Shown here one piece after another: positions 1-8,625 of a stretch of DNA of 43,750 bases (positions are counted from its first letter, which is position 1; each line of letters starts with the position of its first letter). The notes beneath the pieces were generated by a model, which worked only from the letters and a program-made list of their open reading frames with translations, ran no database searches and had not been told where the DNA came from. Where the stretch lies: assembly GCA_003284375.1 (NCBI GenBank), contig QBVL01000009.1, positions 1 through 43,750 of the forward strand, read 5' to 3'. This DNA is from Prochlorococcus sp. AG-311-J23 (lineage in GTDB: Bacteria; Cyanobacteriota; Cyanobacteriia; PCC-6307; Cyanobiaceae). A program made the translations under genes and the position numbers.

Positions 1-773
1 AAACTTTGTTGAGATTTTACATAAGCAATACTGCTACTCCGACGACCTGCAAAAAACCTAGTAACTTTCATGCCTCCTGTCTTATCTTTTATGAACAACT
101 CAAGAATTGATAGATTTGGATTTTTAGGACTTTTAAATGAACTGCATCGTCTAACTTTTGCAACAATAGTGACATTCTGACCCGCTTGAGTTTTATCTAT
201 CGTTTTCAATGAAGAGTAATCAACATAATCGCGAGGAAAATAATTAATGAGATCACGAATTAAAATAAGGCCTAATGCAGATAATTTCTCAGCTTGTTTA
301 AAGCCAACACCTTTAACAGCAGAAATTGAACTTCGTAAACTTAGAGAGTCCGCTGAAGAACTCCTTTGATTTGAAATAGAGTCTTTAGATCTTCTTATTT
401 TTAATACTTTTGACTCTATTTTCTCTTCGGCATCCTGATATTTATAAAGGTTATGAAGAGCTTGTCTGGTCTGAACTATTATTCTACGTCTATCTTCTGT
501 AGACATAGTTGGATATTTTTTATAATCTAAAGCTAGTTCTTGTAATCTAGAAAAATCAAACTCTTTAACAGCTGTAGAAGGAGCACTTAATAAAAATCCA
601 CTTACAAAATATGAAAATTTATTTGTTCTCCCTTGAATGTTAGTAAAACCGTGATCGACCTCAACTGTTAAAGCCTGCTGCATAGATCGAATCCAAGTTG
701 TTAGTTCACTTGATTTGCTTTCAGGACTAGATTTGGAATCAGTGCTGGTTATATTTTTGTTGTATCCTTCCAC
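1..773 (-). CDS. recG: ATP-dependent DNA helicase RecG, N-terminal part (gene runs off the window)
   Basis: The reading frame stays open to base 1, so only about the first 257 residues are present; the helicase motor lies outside. RecG remodels branched DNA and stalled forks. Visible pieces are a long cyanobacterial-type N-terminal extension (WIRSMQQALTVEVDHGF), then the wedge-domain entry (AVKGVGFKQAEKLSALGL, DLINYFPRDYVDYS) and an OB-fold-like stretch (FIKDKTGGMKVTRFFAG), the usual order in RecG. The best start is GTG at 773-771, which overlaps the end of the upstream unknown gene by 25 nt. An ATG about two dozen codons later is possible but would cut into the conserved WIRSMQQ stretch. The overlap suggests translational coupling in the rpsB-tsf transcription unit. 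Identity is fairly sure; the start is not. Confidence 0.85.
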   Translation of the reverse strand, partial: MEGYNKNITSTDSKSSPESKSSELTTWIRSMQQALTVEVDHGFTNIQGRTNKFSYFVSGFLLSAPSTAVKEFDFSRLQELALDYKKYPTMSTEDRRRIIVQTRQALHNLYKYQDAEEKIESKVLKIRRSKDSISNQRSSSADSLSLRSSISAVKGVGFKQAEKLSALGLILIRDLINYFPRDYVDYSSLKTIDKTQAGQNVTIVAKVRRCSSFKSPKNPNLSILELFIKDKTGGMKVTRFFAGRRSSSIAYVKSQQS

Positions 774-1954
774 CAGTTTTTATTAATCTCTTCTGCTACT
801 GAGCGACCTTGCCAGTAACGTTGTTGTTTAATCATACCTAAGAGTACATTTTGATAATGTTTCATATTAGTTCTATTCTTTCTGAGTCTTGGATTATCAA
901 ATTCCATGTCCGCAGGAGTAATTAGCAAGCAATCAATGTCTAAGCCACCAGTAGCTAATGGATTATTCGATGGTAATTTAAAAGTAAGTATGTTGGATAT
1001 GGATTTAGACGAAATTAATTGGCCTGATAAAGCAGCATCTAAAATATTAATGGGGACAAGTGTATTTACCAATCCAGATTTCAAAAGCTCAGTATTAATG
1101 GAATGTGAAAGGTCACGCAATCTTCTAACCAAAGCTGTATCTATAGAAATCATCCACTCATATAATCCAATTGGTGATTGAGGTAATAGCCGATTATTTT
1201 TCGATTCTTCATAAGAGTTATAATCATTATATGAATCTGAGATTTTTGAATCTAAGTCACTTAAATTAGATTCATCAGCCAATGCAAATATCGATTGCAA
1301 AATTTCAATATCTTTACTTCTCAAATTAAAATTATCAGAATTCTTAACATCATCTTTTAGTGAATGATGTTCATTATTTATATTGTTAATAGGTTCCTCA
1401 TTTTCTGATATTTTACTTTTCAAATAATGTTCTTTATTATCAATTGTATATGGAGCTTTTAATTCGCCATTCCATCCTTCAGTAATTGATAATTTCTCTA
1501 ATGGTGGAGTGGAACTTATATTAATTGAATTAACACCTATAAATGATTCTGATTTTTCAGAATCATTTTTTATATTTGATGCATTAGAAATTTCGTCTTT
1601 AGCATTATTTAATTGACGAATATTTTCTTCATCGATTTTCTTAGCCAATTCATTTAAATGTTCAATTGTTATGAGTGAGATATTATCTGATACTAATTTA
1701 TCAATTTCCAACTGAAATCTTTTTCTTGAGCTAACTGTTGACAAGCCAAAATCACCTCCAATCCTATCAGAAATTAGAGAAAATAATGACGTTTTTATCG
1801 TTTGAGGTAGAGAGTTTCTTATCTCCTCAAGATAAAAAGAATTAGCCCTATATAAATAAGAAGATATATTATTACATTTTTCTTTAAGAAGACTTATTTG
1901 ATCTAAAGGATTAAAATTAGAATCAAATAAATGTTTTATTTTTGCCAAGGTCAA
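749..1954 (-). CDS. Conserved unknown protein between tsf and recG
   Basis: A 401-aa protein that I cannot assign to a family. It has two well-formed ends: an N-terminal helical region (residues 1-115) and a C-terminal region (about 265-401, with [35 protein letters not shown] and [20 protein letters not shown]). They are joined by a Ser/Asn/Asp/Glu-rich linker (about 115-260) that looks disordered. There is no signal peptide or membrane segment. The start is TTG at 1954-1952, sharing bases with the tsf stop codon (TTGA overlap), and the 3' end overlaps the recG start by 25 nt. Being coupled on both sides argues for co-expression with translation factors, but no function can be inferred from that alone. 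Confidence 0.8.
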   Translation of the reverse strand: MTLAKIKHLFDSNFNPLDQISLLKEKCNNISSYLYRANSFYLEEIRNSLPQTIKTSLFSLISDRIGGDFGLSTVSSRKRFQLEIDKLVSDNISLITIEHLNELAKKIDEENIRQLNNAKDEISNASNIKNDSEKSESFIGVNSINISSTPPLEKLSITEGWNGELKAPYTIDNKEHYLKSKISENEEPINNINNEHHSLKDDVKNSDNFNLRSKDIEILQSIFALADESNLSDLDSKISDSYNDYNSYEESKNNRLLPQSPIGLYEWMISIDTALVRRLRDLSHSINTELLKSGLVNTLVPINILDAALSGQLISSKSISNILTFKLPSNNPLATGGLDIDCLLITPADMEFDNPRLRKNRTNMKHYQNVLLGMIKQQRYWQGRSVAEEINKNWWKDTTKI

Positions 1955-2607
1955 CTTGAAGTCATAGAAGCGACCTCTTCTGCAAAGTCAGGTCCTTGAA
2001 CCTCAATACCCTCTCCAAGTATATATCTAGTAAATCTACGAACTCTTATATTTTCTCCAATTTTTCCAGCAACTTGTTTTACCAACTCTTCAACATTTAT
2101 TGAACTATCTTTTATGAATGGCTGCTCTAATAGAGCCATTTCTTTTAATCTCTTTCCTATTCTTCCTTCAACGATTTTAGCTTTAATTTGATCAGGCTTA
2201 CCAGAGAGATCATCTCTTCCCATTTCTATTTCTTTCTCTTTGTTTGCAATTGATTCTGGAATTTGATCAACACTTACATATTCAACACTTGGACAAGCGG
2301 CTACTTGCATAGATAAGTCTCTTAAAAGGCCTTGGAATAAATCACCTCTAGCAACAAAATCAGTCTCGCAGTTCAATTCCAAAAGAACACCTACACGAGA
2401 ACCTGTATGAATGTAACTACCTACAGCACCCTCAGCGGCAACTCTACTTGATTTCTTTTCAGCGCTGGCAATGCCTTTTTGTCTTAACCATTCAATCGAC
2501 TTATCCATATCTCCCTTATTTTCGATAAGGGCTTTTTTACAATCCATCATTCCTGCGGATGTCTTATCTCGCAGTTCTTTAACAAGTTTAGCTGTTATTT
2601 CCGCCAT
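1951..2607 (-). CDS. tsf: Elongation factor Ts
   Basis: EF-Ts is the nucleotide exchange factor that recycles EF-Tu from its GDP to its GTP form during translation. The 218-aa protein shows the N-terminal UBA-like module ([20 protein letters not shown], residues 8-27), the conserved KGIASAEKK stretch, and the TDFVAR motif at 82-87 that contacts EF-Tu. It is the short form usual in cyanobacteria and plastids, without the extra C-terminal module of E. coli EF-Ts. It lies 58 nt downstream of rpsB, the common bacterial order, and its stop overlaps the TTG start of the next gene. Regulation is probably shared with rpsB. Confidence 0.97.
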   Translation of the reverse strand: MAEITAKLVKELRDKTSAGMMDCKKALIENKGDMDKSIEWLRQKGIASAEKKSSRVAAEGAVGSYIHTGSRVGVLLELNCETDFVARGDLFQGLLRDLSMQVAACPSVEYVSVDQIPESIANKEKEIEMGRDDLSGKPDQIKAKIVEGRIGKRLKEMALLEQPFIKDSSINVEELVKQVAGKIGENIRVRRFTRYILGEGIEVQGPDFAEEVASMTSS

Positions 2608-2665
2608 TTTATTTTGGGATAGTGAGAAAAAAGGTAAGTAAGAATTTATTAAATAAATATGCTAA

Positions 2666-3358
2666 TTACTGATTGGGGCCATGTCTACCTTCATTGATAG
2701 CATCAGCCAATCTACCCAAAACGAGTTGAACAGATCGAACAGCATCATCATTACAAGGTATTGGAATCTCGCAAAGATCTGGATCACAATTAGTATCAAG
2801 CATTGACACCAGTGGAATATCGAGTTTTCTGGCCTCTAAAACAGCGTTTGTTTCTCTCCTTTGATCAACTAAAATAACAACATCAGGCAGACGTCTCATT
2901 CCTTTAAGTCCACCTAGATATTTTTGCAATCTTTCTAATTCTCTACGCAATACGGCACCTTCCTTTTTGGGACGCATTGCAATAGCACCACTAGATTCCA
3001 TTCTTTCAAGATCTTTTAGCCTATCAATTCTTGCTTTCATTGTTGTCCAATTTGTAAGCATACCTCCTAACCATCTTTGATTGACGTAAGAAGCTCCGCA
3101 TCTAATAGCTTCCTGAGCAACTACTTCAGAAGCTTGTTTTTTAGTACCTACAAAAAGGAATCTTTTACCGCTTCTTGCAGCTCCTCTTGTCCACTTATAA
3201 GCGCTGTTCATACAAACAGCTGTTTTAACTAGATCAATAATGTGCACCCCATTACGAGCAGAATAGATGTAACGGGACATCTTGGGATTCCATCTTCTTG
3301 TCTGATGCCCAAAGTGAGCACCAGCTTCCATCATCTCTGAGAGAGAAACTACAGCCAT
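2666..3358 (-). CDS. rpsB: 30S ribosomal protein S2
   Basis: S2 is a late-assembling protein of the small ribosomal subunit. The 230-aa product begins [27 protein letters not shown], the family N-terminus, so I take the ATG at 3358-3356 and not the upstream in-frame ATG at 3394, which would add a 12-residue Gly-rich tail. Typical blocks follow: [48 protein letters not shown], and IPCNDDA near the end. It heads the rpsB-tsf-unknown-recG run on the minus strand. The 139-nt spacer upstream has an unusually GC-rich patch just before the start codon, listed separately. Confidence 0.97.
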   Translation of the reverse strand: MAVVSLSEMMEAGAHFGHQTRRWNPKMSRYIYSARNGVHIIDLVKTAVCMNSAYKWTRGAARSGKRFLFVGTKKQASEVVAQEAIRCGASYVNQRWLGGMLTNWTTMKARIDRLKDLERMESSGAIAMRPKKEGAVLRRELERLQKYLGGLKGMRRLPDVVILVDQRRETNAVLEARKLDIPLVSMLDTNCDPDLCEIPIPCNDDAVRSVQLVLGRLADAINEGRHGPNQ

Positions 3359-3361
3359 GTT

Positions 3362-3398
3362 TTTTTTGTGGGTTCCGGGTTCGCCTCCACCCAACAGG
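3362..3398 (-). promoter_or_regulatory. rpsB leader: GC-rich potentially folded leader before rpsB
   Basis: Just upstream of the rpsB ATG the minus strand carries a GC-rich block (TTGGGTGGAGGCGAACCCGG, then AACCCAC) in an otherwise AT-rich spacer. TGGGT and ACCCA can pair over it, and the GGAGG may act as the ribosome binding site. Structured rpsB leaders that allow S2 autoregulation are known in other bacteria. Whether this one does so is inference from position and composition only. Confidence 0.3.
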
Positions 3399-3497
3399 GA
3401 TAATTTAAATAATGATTAAAAAATCAATATTTATTTATCACCCGAAACAGTCAGGTGTGCGGTTTTAAATTGCGATTCTAATCTAACAAACCGTGGC

Positions 3498-4430
3498 TCA
3501 TCGGAGTCCAATTAATGATGCTTCTCTAAAAATTTGTTTCACTCCAATCAAATTAAGAGGAAGTCTTAACAATTCCATAGCCAAACCAGATCGACCATTC
3601 TTAATTAGAAAAGCCAAAAGGGGTCTTAGTGACTTTGTATTAATAAGTCCACCAAAAGTTAAAAATTCCCAAAGACAACGGTGAAAAAAAGTGTATTGAA
3701 TTATAAATTTTACTCTCAAACTTGGGTGCTTACGATAAAAGACTAGTCCCATCTTTGCTCTCTCTTTTTCAATTCGAATCAACTTAGGAATTTGATCAAG
3801 AGATAAAGCAGGATGCCAATGATATCCAATTGCTCTTGGACATTTGATAATTTTAACTCCCATATTTCTTAGTCTTTCTCCTAATTCCAAATCTTCCCAG
3901 CCATATAGTCGAAAAGAGGTGTCAAAAAGACCTGATTTTTCTAAAACCGTTTTATCAATAGCAACATTTCCTGTAGCGAAGTAAGCCCAAGAAAAGTCTT
4001 GAAGTTTAAAAGGTTCAGAATTTGGATTATTAAAATTAGAAGTATTTATTACAGATCCATAGGTAAAACATTTTCTATTACCAAGTTTTTTCCAGGCTAA
4101 GAACAAGGAATCAAGATGGTTCCTTAGGAAATATCTATCAACAACTAGATCACTATCTATAAAAACAATTAATTCACCTTTTGACTTTTCTACTCCAAGA
4201 TTTCTTCCTAGAGCAGGCCCTCCATGGGATTGTTCAAAAAGTCTTAAATGAGGATAAGTCTCAATATTATTTCTTAGCCAATCAACTGTCCCATCTGTTG
4301 ATCCGTCATCGACTATTACAATTTCAAAATCATGAATTTCAACCTTCAAACTTTGATTTTCTAATGCATCTAGACACTTTTTTAGTATCGGAAGTCTGTT
4401 GTAAGTTGGTATGACAACGCTAATTAACAT
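3498..4430 (-). CDS. Family 2 glycosyltransferase
   Basis: A 310-aa GT-A fold glycosyltransferase, expected to move a sugar from a nucleotide-sugar donor to a cell-surface or lipid acceptor on the cytoplasmic side of the membrane. The N-terminus is typical (SVVIPTYNRLPILKKCLDAL, residues 4-23), with the nucleotide-binding VDDGSTDGT at 40-48 and the metal-binding DSD at 92-94. An acceptor-side block (GWEDLELGERL) fits the ED-containing motif of GT2 enzymes. The C-terminal 100 residues are basic and hydrophobic but show no clear membrane helix. It stands alone, with 139 nt to rpsB, so the sugar and product are unknown. Confidence 0.85.
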   Translation of the reverse strand: MLISVVIPTYNRLPILKKCLDALENQSLKVEIHDFEIVIVDDGSTDGTVDWLRNNIETYPHLRLFEQSHGGPALGRNLGVEKSKGELIVFIDSDLVVDRYFLRNHLDSLFLAWKKLGNRKCFTYGSVINTSNFNNPNSEPFKLQDFSWAYFATGNVAIDKTVLEKSGLFDTSFRLYGWEDLELGERLRNMGVKIIKCPRAIGYHWHPALSLDQIPKLIRIEKERAKMGLVFYRKHPSLRVKFIIQYTFFHRCLWEFLTFGGLINTKSLRPLLAFLIKNGRSGLAMELLRLPLNLIGVKQIFREASLIGLR

Positions 4431-4521
4431 CCTAAATTAAAAAATAAAATAAAAAATTCTTCTTCAAACACTTTAAATTAAAGAATTTAAAAAAATATTT
4501 TTCGAGTTGAATATCGATTTA

Positions 4522-4677
4522 TTAATCAGCAGCTCCACCATTATTTGCAGTTCCAGTAACTCCATTTCCTGCACCTTCTCCTCTACCATCATTGCGAAGC
4601 TTACGTTTCTTAAATTTCCTTGCATAAGCTCTATTTCTCTCTTGCTTCTCTTTCTTAAGATTTCGTCTTTTGGACAT
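4522..4677 (-). CDS. Conserved 51-aa basic microprotein
   Basis: A short gene giving a 51-residue protein with a very basic helical N-terminal half (MSKRRNLKKEKQERNRAYAR and then KFKKRKLRND) and a Gly/Asn/Ala-rich tail ending GGAAD. The frame is intact, with ATG at 4677-4675 and TAA at 4524-4522. The sequence looks like the small Lys/Arg-rich proteins conserved among marine picocyanobacteria, but I cannot name a function. The charge would suit RNA or ribosome binding, which is inference. It sits between the glycosyltransferase and devA, on the same strand as both. Confidence 0.7.
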   Translation of the reverse strand: MSKRRNLKKEKQERNRAYARKFKKRKLRNDGRGEGAGNGVTGTANNGGAAD

Positions 4678-4713
4678 ACTAAGTTCCTTTGAATTTTATA
4701 TCTAACTAACTTA

Positions 4714-5406
4714 CTAAACAGAGGGCAATATTTGACCATCTTCCATTCGCAAGAGACGATCTGCCACATCCAATATTCTCGGATCATGAGTAACCATCAA
4801 CACTGAACAGGATTGTTCTAAGGCTAGTTTTTTTAACAAATCAACAATTTCTCTACCAGTTGAACTATCTAATGCAGATGTTGGTTCATCTGCTAAAAGT
4901 AACTTTGGTCTAGCCGCAAGAGCTCTTGCAATAGCAACTCGCTGTTTTTGCCCACCTGACAAATCATGCGGCAGCTTAGATAAGTGGTCTTCTAATCCGA
5001 CAGCTCTAAGCCATTCTCTGGACTGAGCCCTTCTGGCCTTGTATGAAAAGCCAGTTAAAAGGTCAGCACCCATTTGGACATTTTGTTCAGCGGTTAGACA
5101 TCTCAAAAGGTTATGCCCCTGAAAAATCATTCCAATATTTTTTCTAAGGTTCTGTCTAGTTTTTCTGCTGGCTCCAAAAAGTTGTTTACCAAATACTTTA
5201 ATTTCACCATCTTGAACTTTACGAAGAGCTCCAATCAAAGTTAAAAGTGTTGTTTTTCCACATCCCGATGGTCCCGTCAGTAAAACAACCTCCCCCGGAG
5301 AAATTTCCATTGAGACAGACTGTAAAACATGCCTTCTCATTTCTCCACTCCCATACCAATGATTCAAAGAAGAAATATTTAAAGTATTACTGTTTATATT
5401 TTTCAT
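4714..5406 (-). CDS. devA: DevA-family ABC exporter ATPase
   Basis: The ATP-binding subunit of a DevBCA-type exporter, the three-part system that drives lipid or glycolipid export across the cyanobacterial envelope together with a TolC-like outer membrane channel. All ABC motifs are present in the 230 residues: Walker A GPSGCGKTT (45-53), Q-loop (IFQGHNLL), signature LSGGQKQR (149-156), Walker B LLLADEP (169-175) followed by TSALD, and the H-loop (MVTHDPRI). It is the last gene of pcyA-devB-devC-devA, 34 nt after devC. In heterocystous species DevBCA exports heterocyst glycolipids; the substrate in a unicellular picocyanobacterium is unknown. Confidence 0.9.
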   Translation of the reverse strand: MKNINSNTLNISSLNHWYGSGEMRRHVLQSVSMEISPGEVVLLTGPSGCGKTTLLTLIGALRKVQDGEIKVFGKQLFGASRKTRQNLRKNIGMIFQGHNLLRCLTAEQNVQMGADLLTGFSYKARRAQSREWLRAVGLEDHLSKLPHDLSGGQKQRVAIARALAARPKLLLADEPTSALDSSTGREIVDLLKKLALEQSCSVLMVTHDPRILDVADRLLRMEDGQILPSV

Positions 5407-5440
5407 AAATTATTTAAATTTAAAAGAATCGATTTACTCA

Positions 5441-6616
5441 TCAAAATATCTCAGCAGGATCGGCATCTGCCAATTTTTTCATCGCAGCTAATGCTGATCC
5501 CATACACATAAAAAGTATCAAGCAAAATATAATTGATGCTCTACTAAAACTCATTTCGACTGGTAATTTAGTTGAAGATCTAACCAAAGCATACAAAGCT
5601 TGTCCTGAAATATAAGCAGGAATATATCCCATTATTGATAAAATAAATCCTTCTCTAGCTACAACTCCTAATAGGCTTCTTAAGTTGTAGCCCATAGCCA
5701 TTAAGGTTGCATATTCAGGTAAATGATCACTTACATCGCTGTAGAGAATTTGATAAACAATTACACAACCCACAATAAAACCCATTGCAGCGCCCAAAGT
5801 AAAAATAAATCCAATCGATGTACTACTTTTCCAATAATTTTTTTCAAAATCTATAAATGATTTCAAAGACATAACCTTAACGTCACTAGGCAAACTTATA
5901 TTCAAAGAGCGAACAACTTTTTCAATATCAGATCCCTTCTCTAACCTTACTAAACCAATTTCAATACTTCCTTTGGGAATACCCGGAGATAATTCTAGGT
6001 ATGTTTCACTGCTAGTTATTAAATTACCATCTGCGCCAAAGGAAGGCCCCAGACTGACTATGCCGGAAACTCTAACTCTTTTACCTGCGACTTCAGTTTC
6101 AACTACACGTCCTGATTTAAACCATGACGATATAGGTCCAAATTCATCTCTGGAAAGATCATCAAATAAGACCCTGCCTTTGTTTTTTAAAGTTTTAGCC
6201 TTTCTCTCAAAATTTGAATCAATCAACAATGGTTTACTTGGCTCAAAGCCTAAAGCAAGAATAGATCTTGTTGATAAATTTTCAGGATTTCGCCAAAGCA
6301 GAAAATTCCAATTAACCGCAGTTGTTCCAGTCACATCCTTATGTGCCATTGCTTGAACTAATCTTCTTCGAGGAAACCCACTCATACTTATTGAACTTTT
6401 TGAGCGAGGACTAATTAATACCAAATCCGCGTCAAATAACTTATGAACAGTAACACTTGCGTCAAACAAACCATCTCTGAAACCTAATTGCATAAACATC
6501 AAGATTCCAGCAAATGCTATTCCTGCAATAGCTACCAATATTCTTAAAGGTTGTCTTGTCAGCAAAAGCCAAGCAAGAGGTATTTTTCTTTTTGAAAAAA
6601 AATTTCTTGGTTCCAC
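5441..6616 (-). CDS. devC: DevC-family ABC exporter permease
   Basis: Membrane subunit of the DevBCA exporter, 391 aa, with FtsX/MacB-like topology. There is one transmembrane helix near the N-terminus (about 28-46), a large periplasmic domain (about 50-260), and three helices in the C-terminal 130 residues, with the conserved coupling stretch PEYATLMAMGYN between the first and second of these. The C-terminus ADADPAEIF is typical for DevC. The start is GTG at 6616-6614, sharing one base with the devB stop (TAGTG), so translation of the two is almost certainly coupled. Confidence 0.9.
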   Translation of the reverse strand: MEPRNFFSKRKIPLAWLLLTRQPLRILVAIAGIAFAGILMFMQLGFRDGLFDASVTVHKLFDADLVLISPRSKSSISMSGFPRRRLVQAMAHKDVTGTTAVNWNFLLWRNPENLSTRSILALGFEPSKPLLIDSNFERKAKTLKNKGRVLFDDLSRDEFGPISSWFKSGRVVETEVAGKRVRVSGIVSLGPSFGADGNLITSSETYLELSPGIPKGSIEIGLVRLEKGSDIEKVVRSLNISLPSDVKVMSLKSFIDFEKNYWKSSTSIGFIFTLGAAMGFIVGCVIVYQILYSDVSDHLPEYATLMAMGYNLRSLLGVVAREGFILSIMGYIPAYISGQALYALVRSSTKLPVEMSFSRASIIFCLILFMCMGSALAAMKKLADADPAEIF

Positions 6617-7524
6617 TACGGCTGAAAACGAGCAATTACTTTCATTCCTGTTAAGTGAGAAACCTTTTTAGCTGAGGAATTATCAAGCTTGACTCTAACC
6701 TCAACAACCCTTGAGTCAGCATCGCCAGTTGGATCGGTTGAAAGCACTCTTCTTTGCCTGACCTGTGGGCTGATCAAATTCACTTGACCACTTAAAGACC
6801 CATCAAATCCTCCATTTTCACTAATTAAATCAACAGCTTGACCCATTTGAACTCTATCTATGTCGGATTCATACACTTCAATAAGAGCTTCCATTAATTG
6901 GTTAGCGCCAACATTAATTACACCAGACGAATTTGGTCTCTCTCCCTCACGAACTAAGATTTGCAGAACAATCCCATCAATTGGACTTTTTAATTGTGTT
7001 TGTTCTAAATCAACATTAATTGCATCTATAGCAGATTTAAGCTTTAAAATCTTGGTCTCAGAAATAAACAAATTATCCTTCATCTTGTCTAACACAATTT
7101 CCGCCACGGCTCCTTTATCAACGAGAGTTTGATATCTATTAATTTCCCTTTTTTCTATCCTAATTTCATTCATTAATATGTTTAAATTAGCTCGCGCAGA
7201 TTTCAAATTAGCTTCAAGTTTAGGACGATTATCAAAAACAGCTAAAATTTGATCCTTGATAATAGAGTCACCTTCTCGAATTAGTAATTTAGATAATCTT
7301 GGTGTACCACCCTTTCCACTGGTTGGAGCTGCTAATTTTCTTACTTCGCCTAGAGGATTTAACTGGCCCAAGGCAGCTACACCCTCAATCCTATCAACGA
7401 CTTCAATCTCCTTGAGATTTTGATTTACTTTTATTTTATTATTATCACATCCACTAATTAAAAGCGTGCACAAAGGTGTTATGCCTAGAAGAAATATAAA
7501 TTTGAAAGATAAATATCTAAACAT
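6616..7524 (-). CDS. devB: DevB-family membrane fusion protein, probable lipoprotein
   Basis: Periplasmic adaptor (HlyD family) linking the DevCA inner membrane complex to a TolC-like channel. I choose ATG at 7524-7522 (302 aa), which overlaps pcyA by 8 nt; a TTG five codons upstream is possible. The N-terminus is a hydrophobic segment ending in a lipobox-like LLISGC with Cys at residue 26, so it may be a lipoprotein and not a simple membrane-anchored adaptor. A lipoyl-like region (GDSIIKDQILAVFDNRPKLEA) and a coiled-coil hairpin follow. The second lipoyl half reads TQLKSPIDGIVLQILVREGE, and a beta-barrel domain with DPTGDADSRVVEVRVKLD closes the protein. Confidence 0.88.
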   Translation of the reverse strand: MFRYLSFKFIFLLGITPLCTLLISGCDNNKIKVNQNLKEIEVVDRIEGVAALGQLNPLGEVRKLAAPTSGKGGTPRLSKLLIREGDSIIKDQILAVFDNRPKLEANLKSARANLNILMNEIRIEKREINRYQTLVDKGAVAEIVLDKMKDNLFISETKILKLKSAIDAINVDLEQTQLKSPIDGIVLQILVREGERPNSSGVINVGANQLMEALIEVYESDIDRVQMGQAVDLISENGGFDGSLSGQVNLISPQVRQRRVLSTDPTGDADSRVVEVRVKLDNSSAKKVSHLTGMKVIARFQP

Positions 7525-8254
7525 CACAAGAGCATTCAAAAAGGATTTTATTTATGTATTCATCTGACCAAGATGAACCAAAAAATTTAGTTAAGATACC
7601 TCTGGTTTTATCATTACGTTTTTGATTTAGGCAATATCGTTTTTGATAATTAAGTCTATTCATTGTATCCCACGAATTAGTTTCGTCTCTTCTTACCCTA
7701 ACTAACAAAGACAATAGTAGTGACAAATATTGATCAATTAGTTCTAAAAATAATTTTTCTTCAAGGCAATCAACTGGACGAATAAAGCATACATAAGGAG
7801 AAAAGATGAATCCCCATTCTGGTAGCTTCCCAGGTTCAGTAAATTTAGGAACTTTTAATAATCTCATTTGAGAAGTCAGGGAATCAGGCAAATTTTCACC
7901 TACAGGTGACAAATCAACAATACCGGCAGAAATACTATTTGAATTAACTACTAAATCAGCACCAAATATTGGAAGTTCATAGCAAGGGTCAGGGAAAAAG
8001 ACACAATGAAGTATTTGCAATGATTTTCCAAGCTTTGCAACTTCCAAATGAATTTTTCTAAAGCCTTTTGCTTGATAAAATTCGTTAATAATAAATAATT
8101 CCTCTTTATTTAGATTGCTATAAATCTTGCTCAACTCAGGGGCAATGTATAGAGGTTCTAAATCAGTCAACGAATTGATTCTATTTTTGATAAGTTCAAA
8201 AACCTCAAGCAAAAGAGGATTCAATTTACTTTGAATGCAAAAAACTGACTCCAA
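7517..8254 (-). CDS. pcyA: Phycocyanobilin:ferredoxin oxidoreductase
   Basis: Reduces biliverdin IXalpha to phycocyanobilin in two ferredoxin-dependent steps, giving the chromophore for phycobiliproteins and phytochromes. The 245-aa protein matches the family through LQILHCVFFPDPCYELPIFGAD and VDLSPV. His83 and Asp100 have the same 17-residue spacing as the catalytic His88/Asp105 of the Synechocystis enzyme. The start appears to be TTG at 8254-8252, because no ATG lies near the conserved N-terminus. It opens the pcyA-devBCA run and overlaps devB by 8 nt. Prochlorococcus keeps pcyA although it lacks full phycobilisomes. Confidence 0.93.
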   Translation of the reverse strand: MESVFCIQSKLNPLLLEVFELIKNRINSLTDLEPLYIAPELSKIYSNLNKEELFIINEFYQAKGFRKIHLEVAKLGKSLQILHCVFFPDPCYELPIFGADLVVNSNSISAGIVDLSPVGENLPDSLTSQMRLLKVPKFTEPGKLPEWGFIFSPYVCFIRPVDCLEEKLFLELIDQYLSLLLSLLVRVRRDETNSWDTMNRLNYQKRYCLNQKRNDKTRGILTKFFGSSWSDEYINKILFECSCDV

Positions 8255-8625
8255 AACTAAGAACTCAACCTAAAATGATTTGGCTAGGATTCATAGAAAC
8301 TTTTTATTTATAACTATGCTTACACGATATTATAAGATTATTAAGGCTCAAAAGAACTAAATAAGAAATTTCTTATTTAAAGGCAAATGAATAAGCACAA
8401 GGGTTCAAAATTTTTGAATTTAGAATAGGAATAAGAAACAAAAAACAAAGCAAGTAAAAAAGGATAATTTAAATATGCAAAAGTTAATGGATATAAAATT
8501 TATAAAAATATGCAATGAATCTTTTACACTCAAAGAAATATAGAATCAAAAGATTTTAAATTTCAAAATCTTATTACCATACATTAATATAGCAAAAAGA
8601 TTTAACGTACTTTAAGATATTTAGA
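8255..8625. other. 371-nt divergent spacer between pcyA and the M16 peptidase gene
   Basis: No coding frame or RNA gene is supported here. It should hold the promoters of the minus-strand pcyA-dev run and of the plus-strand peptidase pair. The one clear structure is the perfect 20-bp palindrome at 8359-8378. The remainder is very AT-rich. Confidence 0.5.
8359..8378. repeat. Perfect 20-bp palindrome in a divergent promoter region
   Basis: AAATAAGAAATTTCTTATTT reads the same on both strands. It lies about midway between the divergent starts of pcyA and the M16 peptidase. It could be a dimeric operator or a cruciform-forming element. In AT-rich DNA shorter palindromes are common by chance, but 10 bp per arm without mismatch is uncommon. 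Confidence 0.45.

Noticed and set aside
906-1181. Plus-strand 91-codon frame
   Set aside because: It is the shadow of the minus-strand 401-aa gene, whose C-terminal part is well formed.
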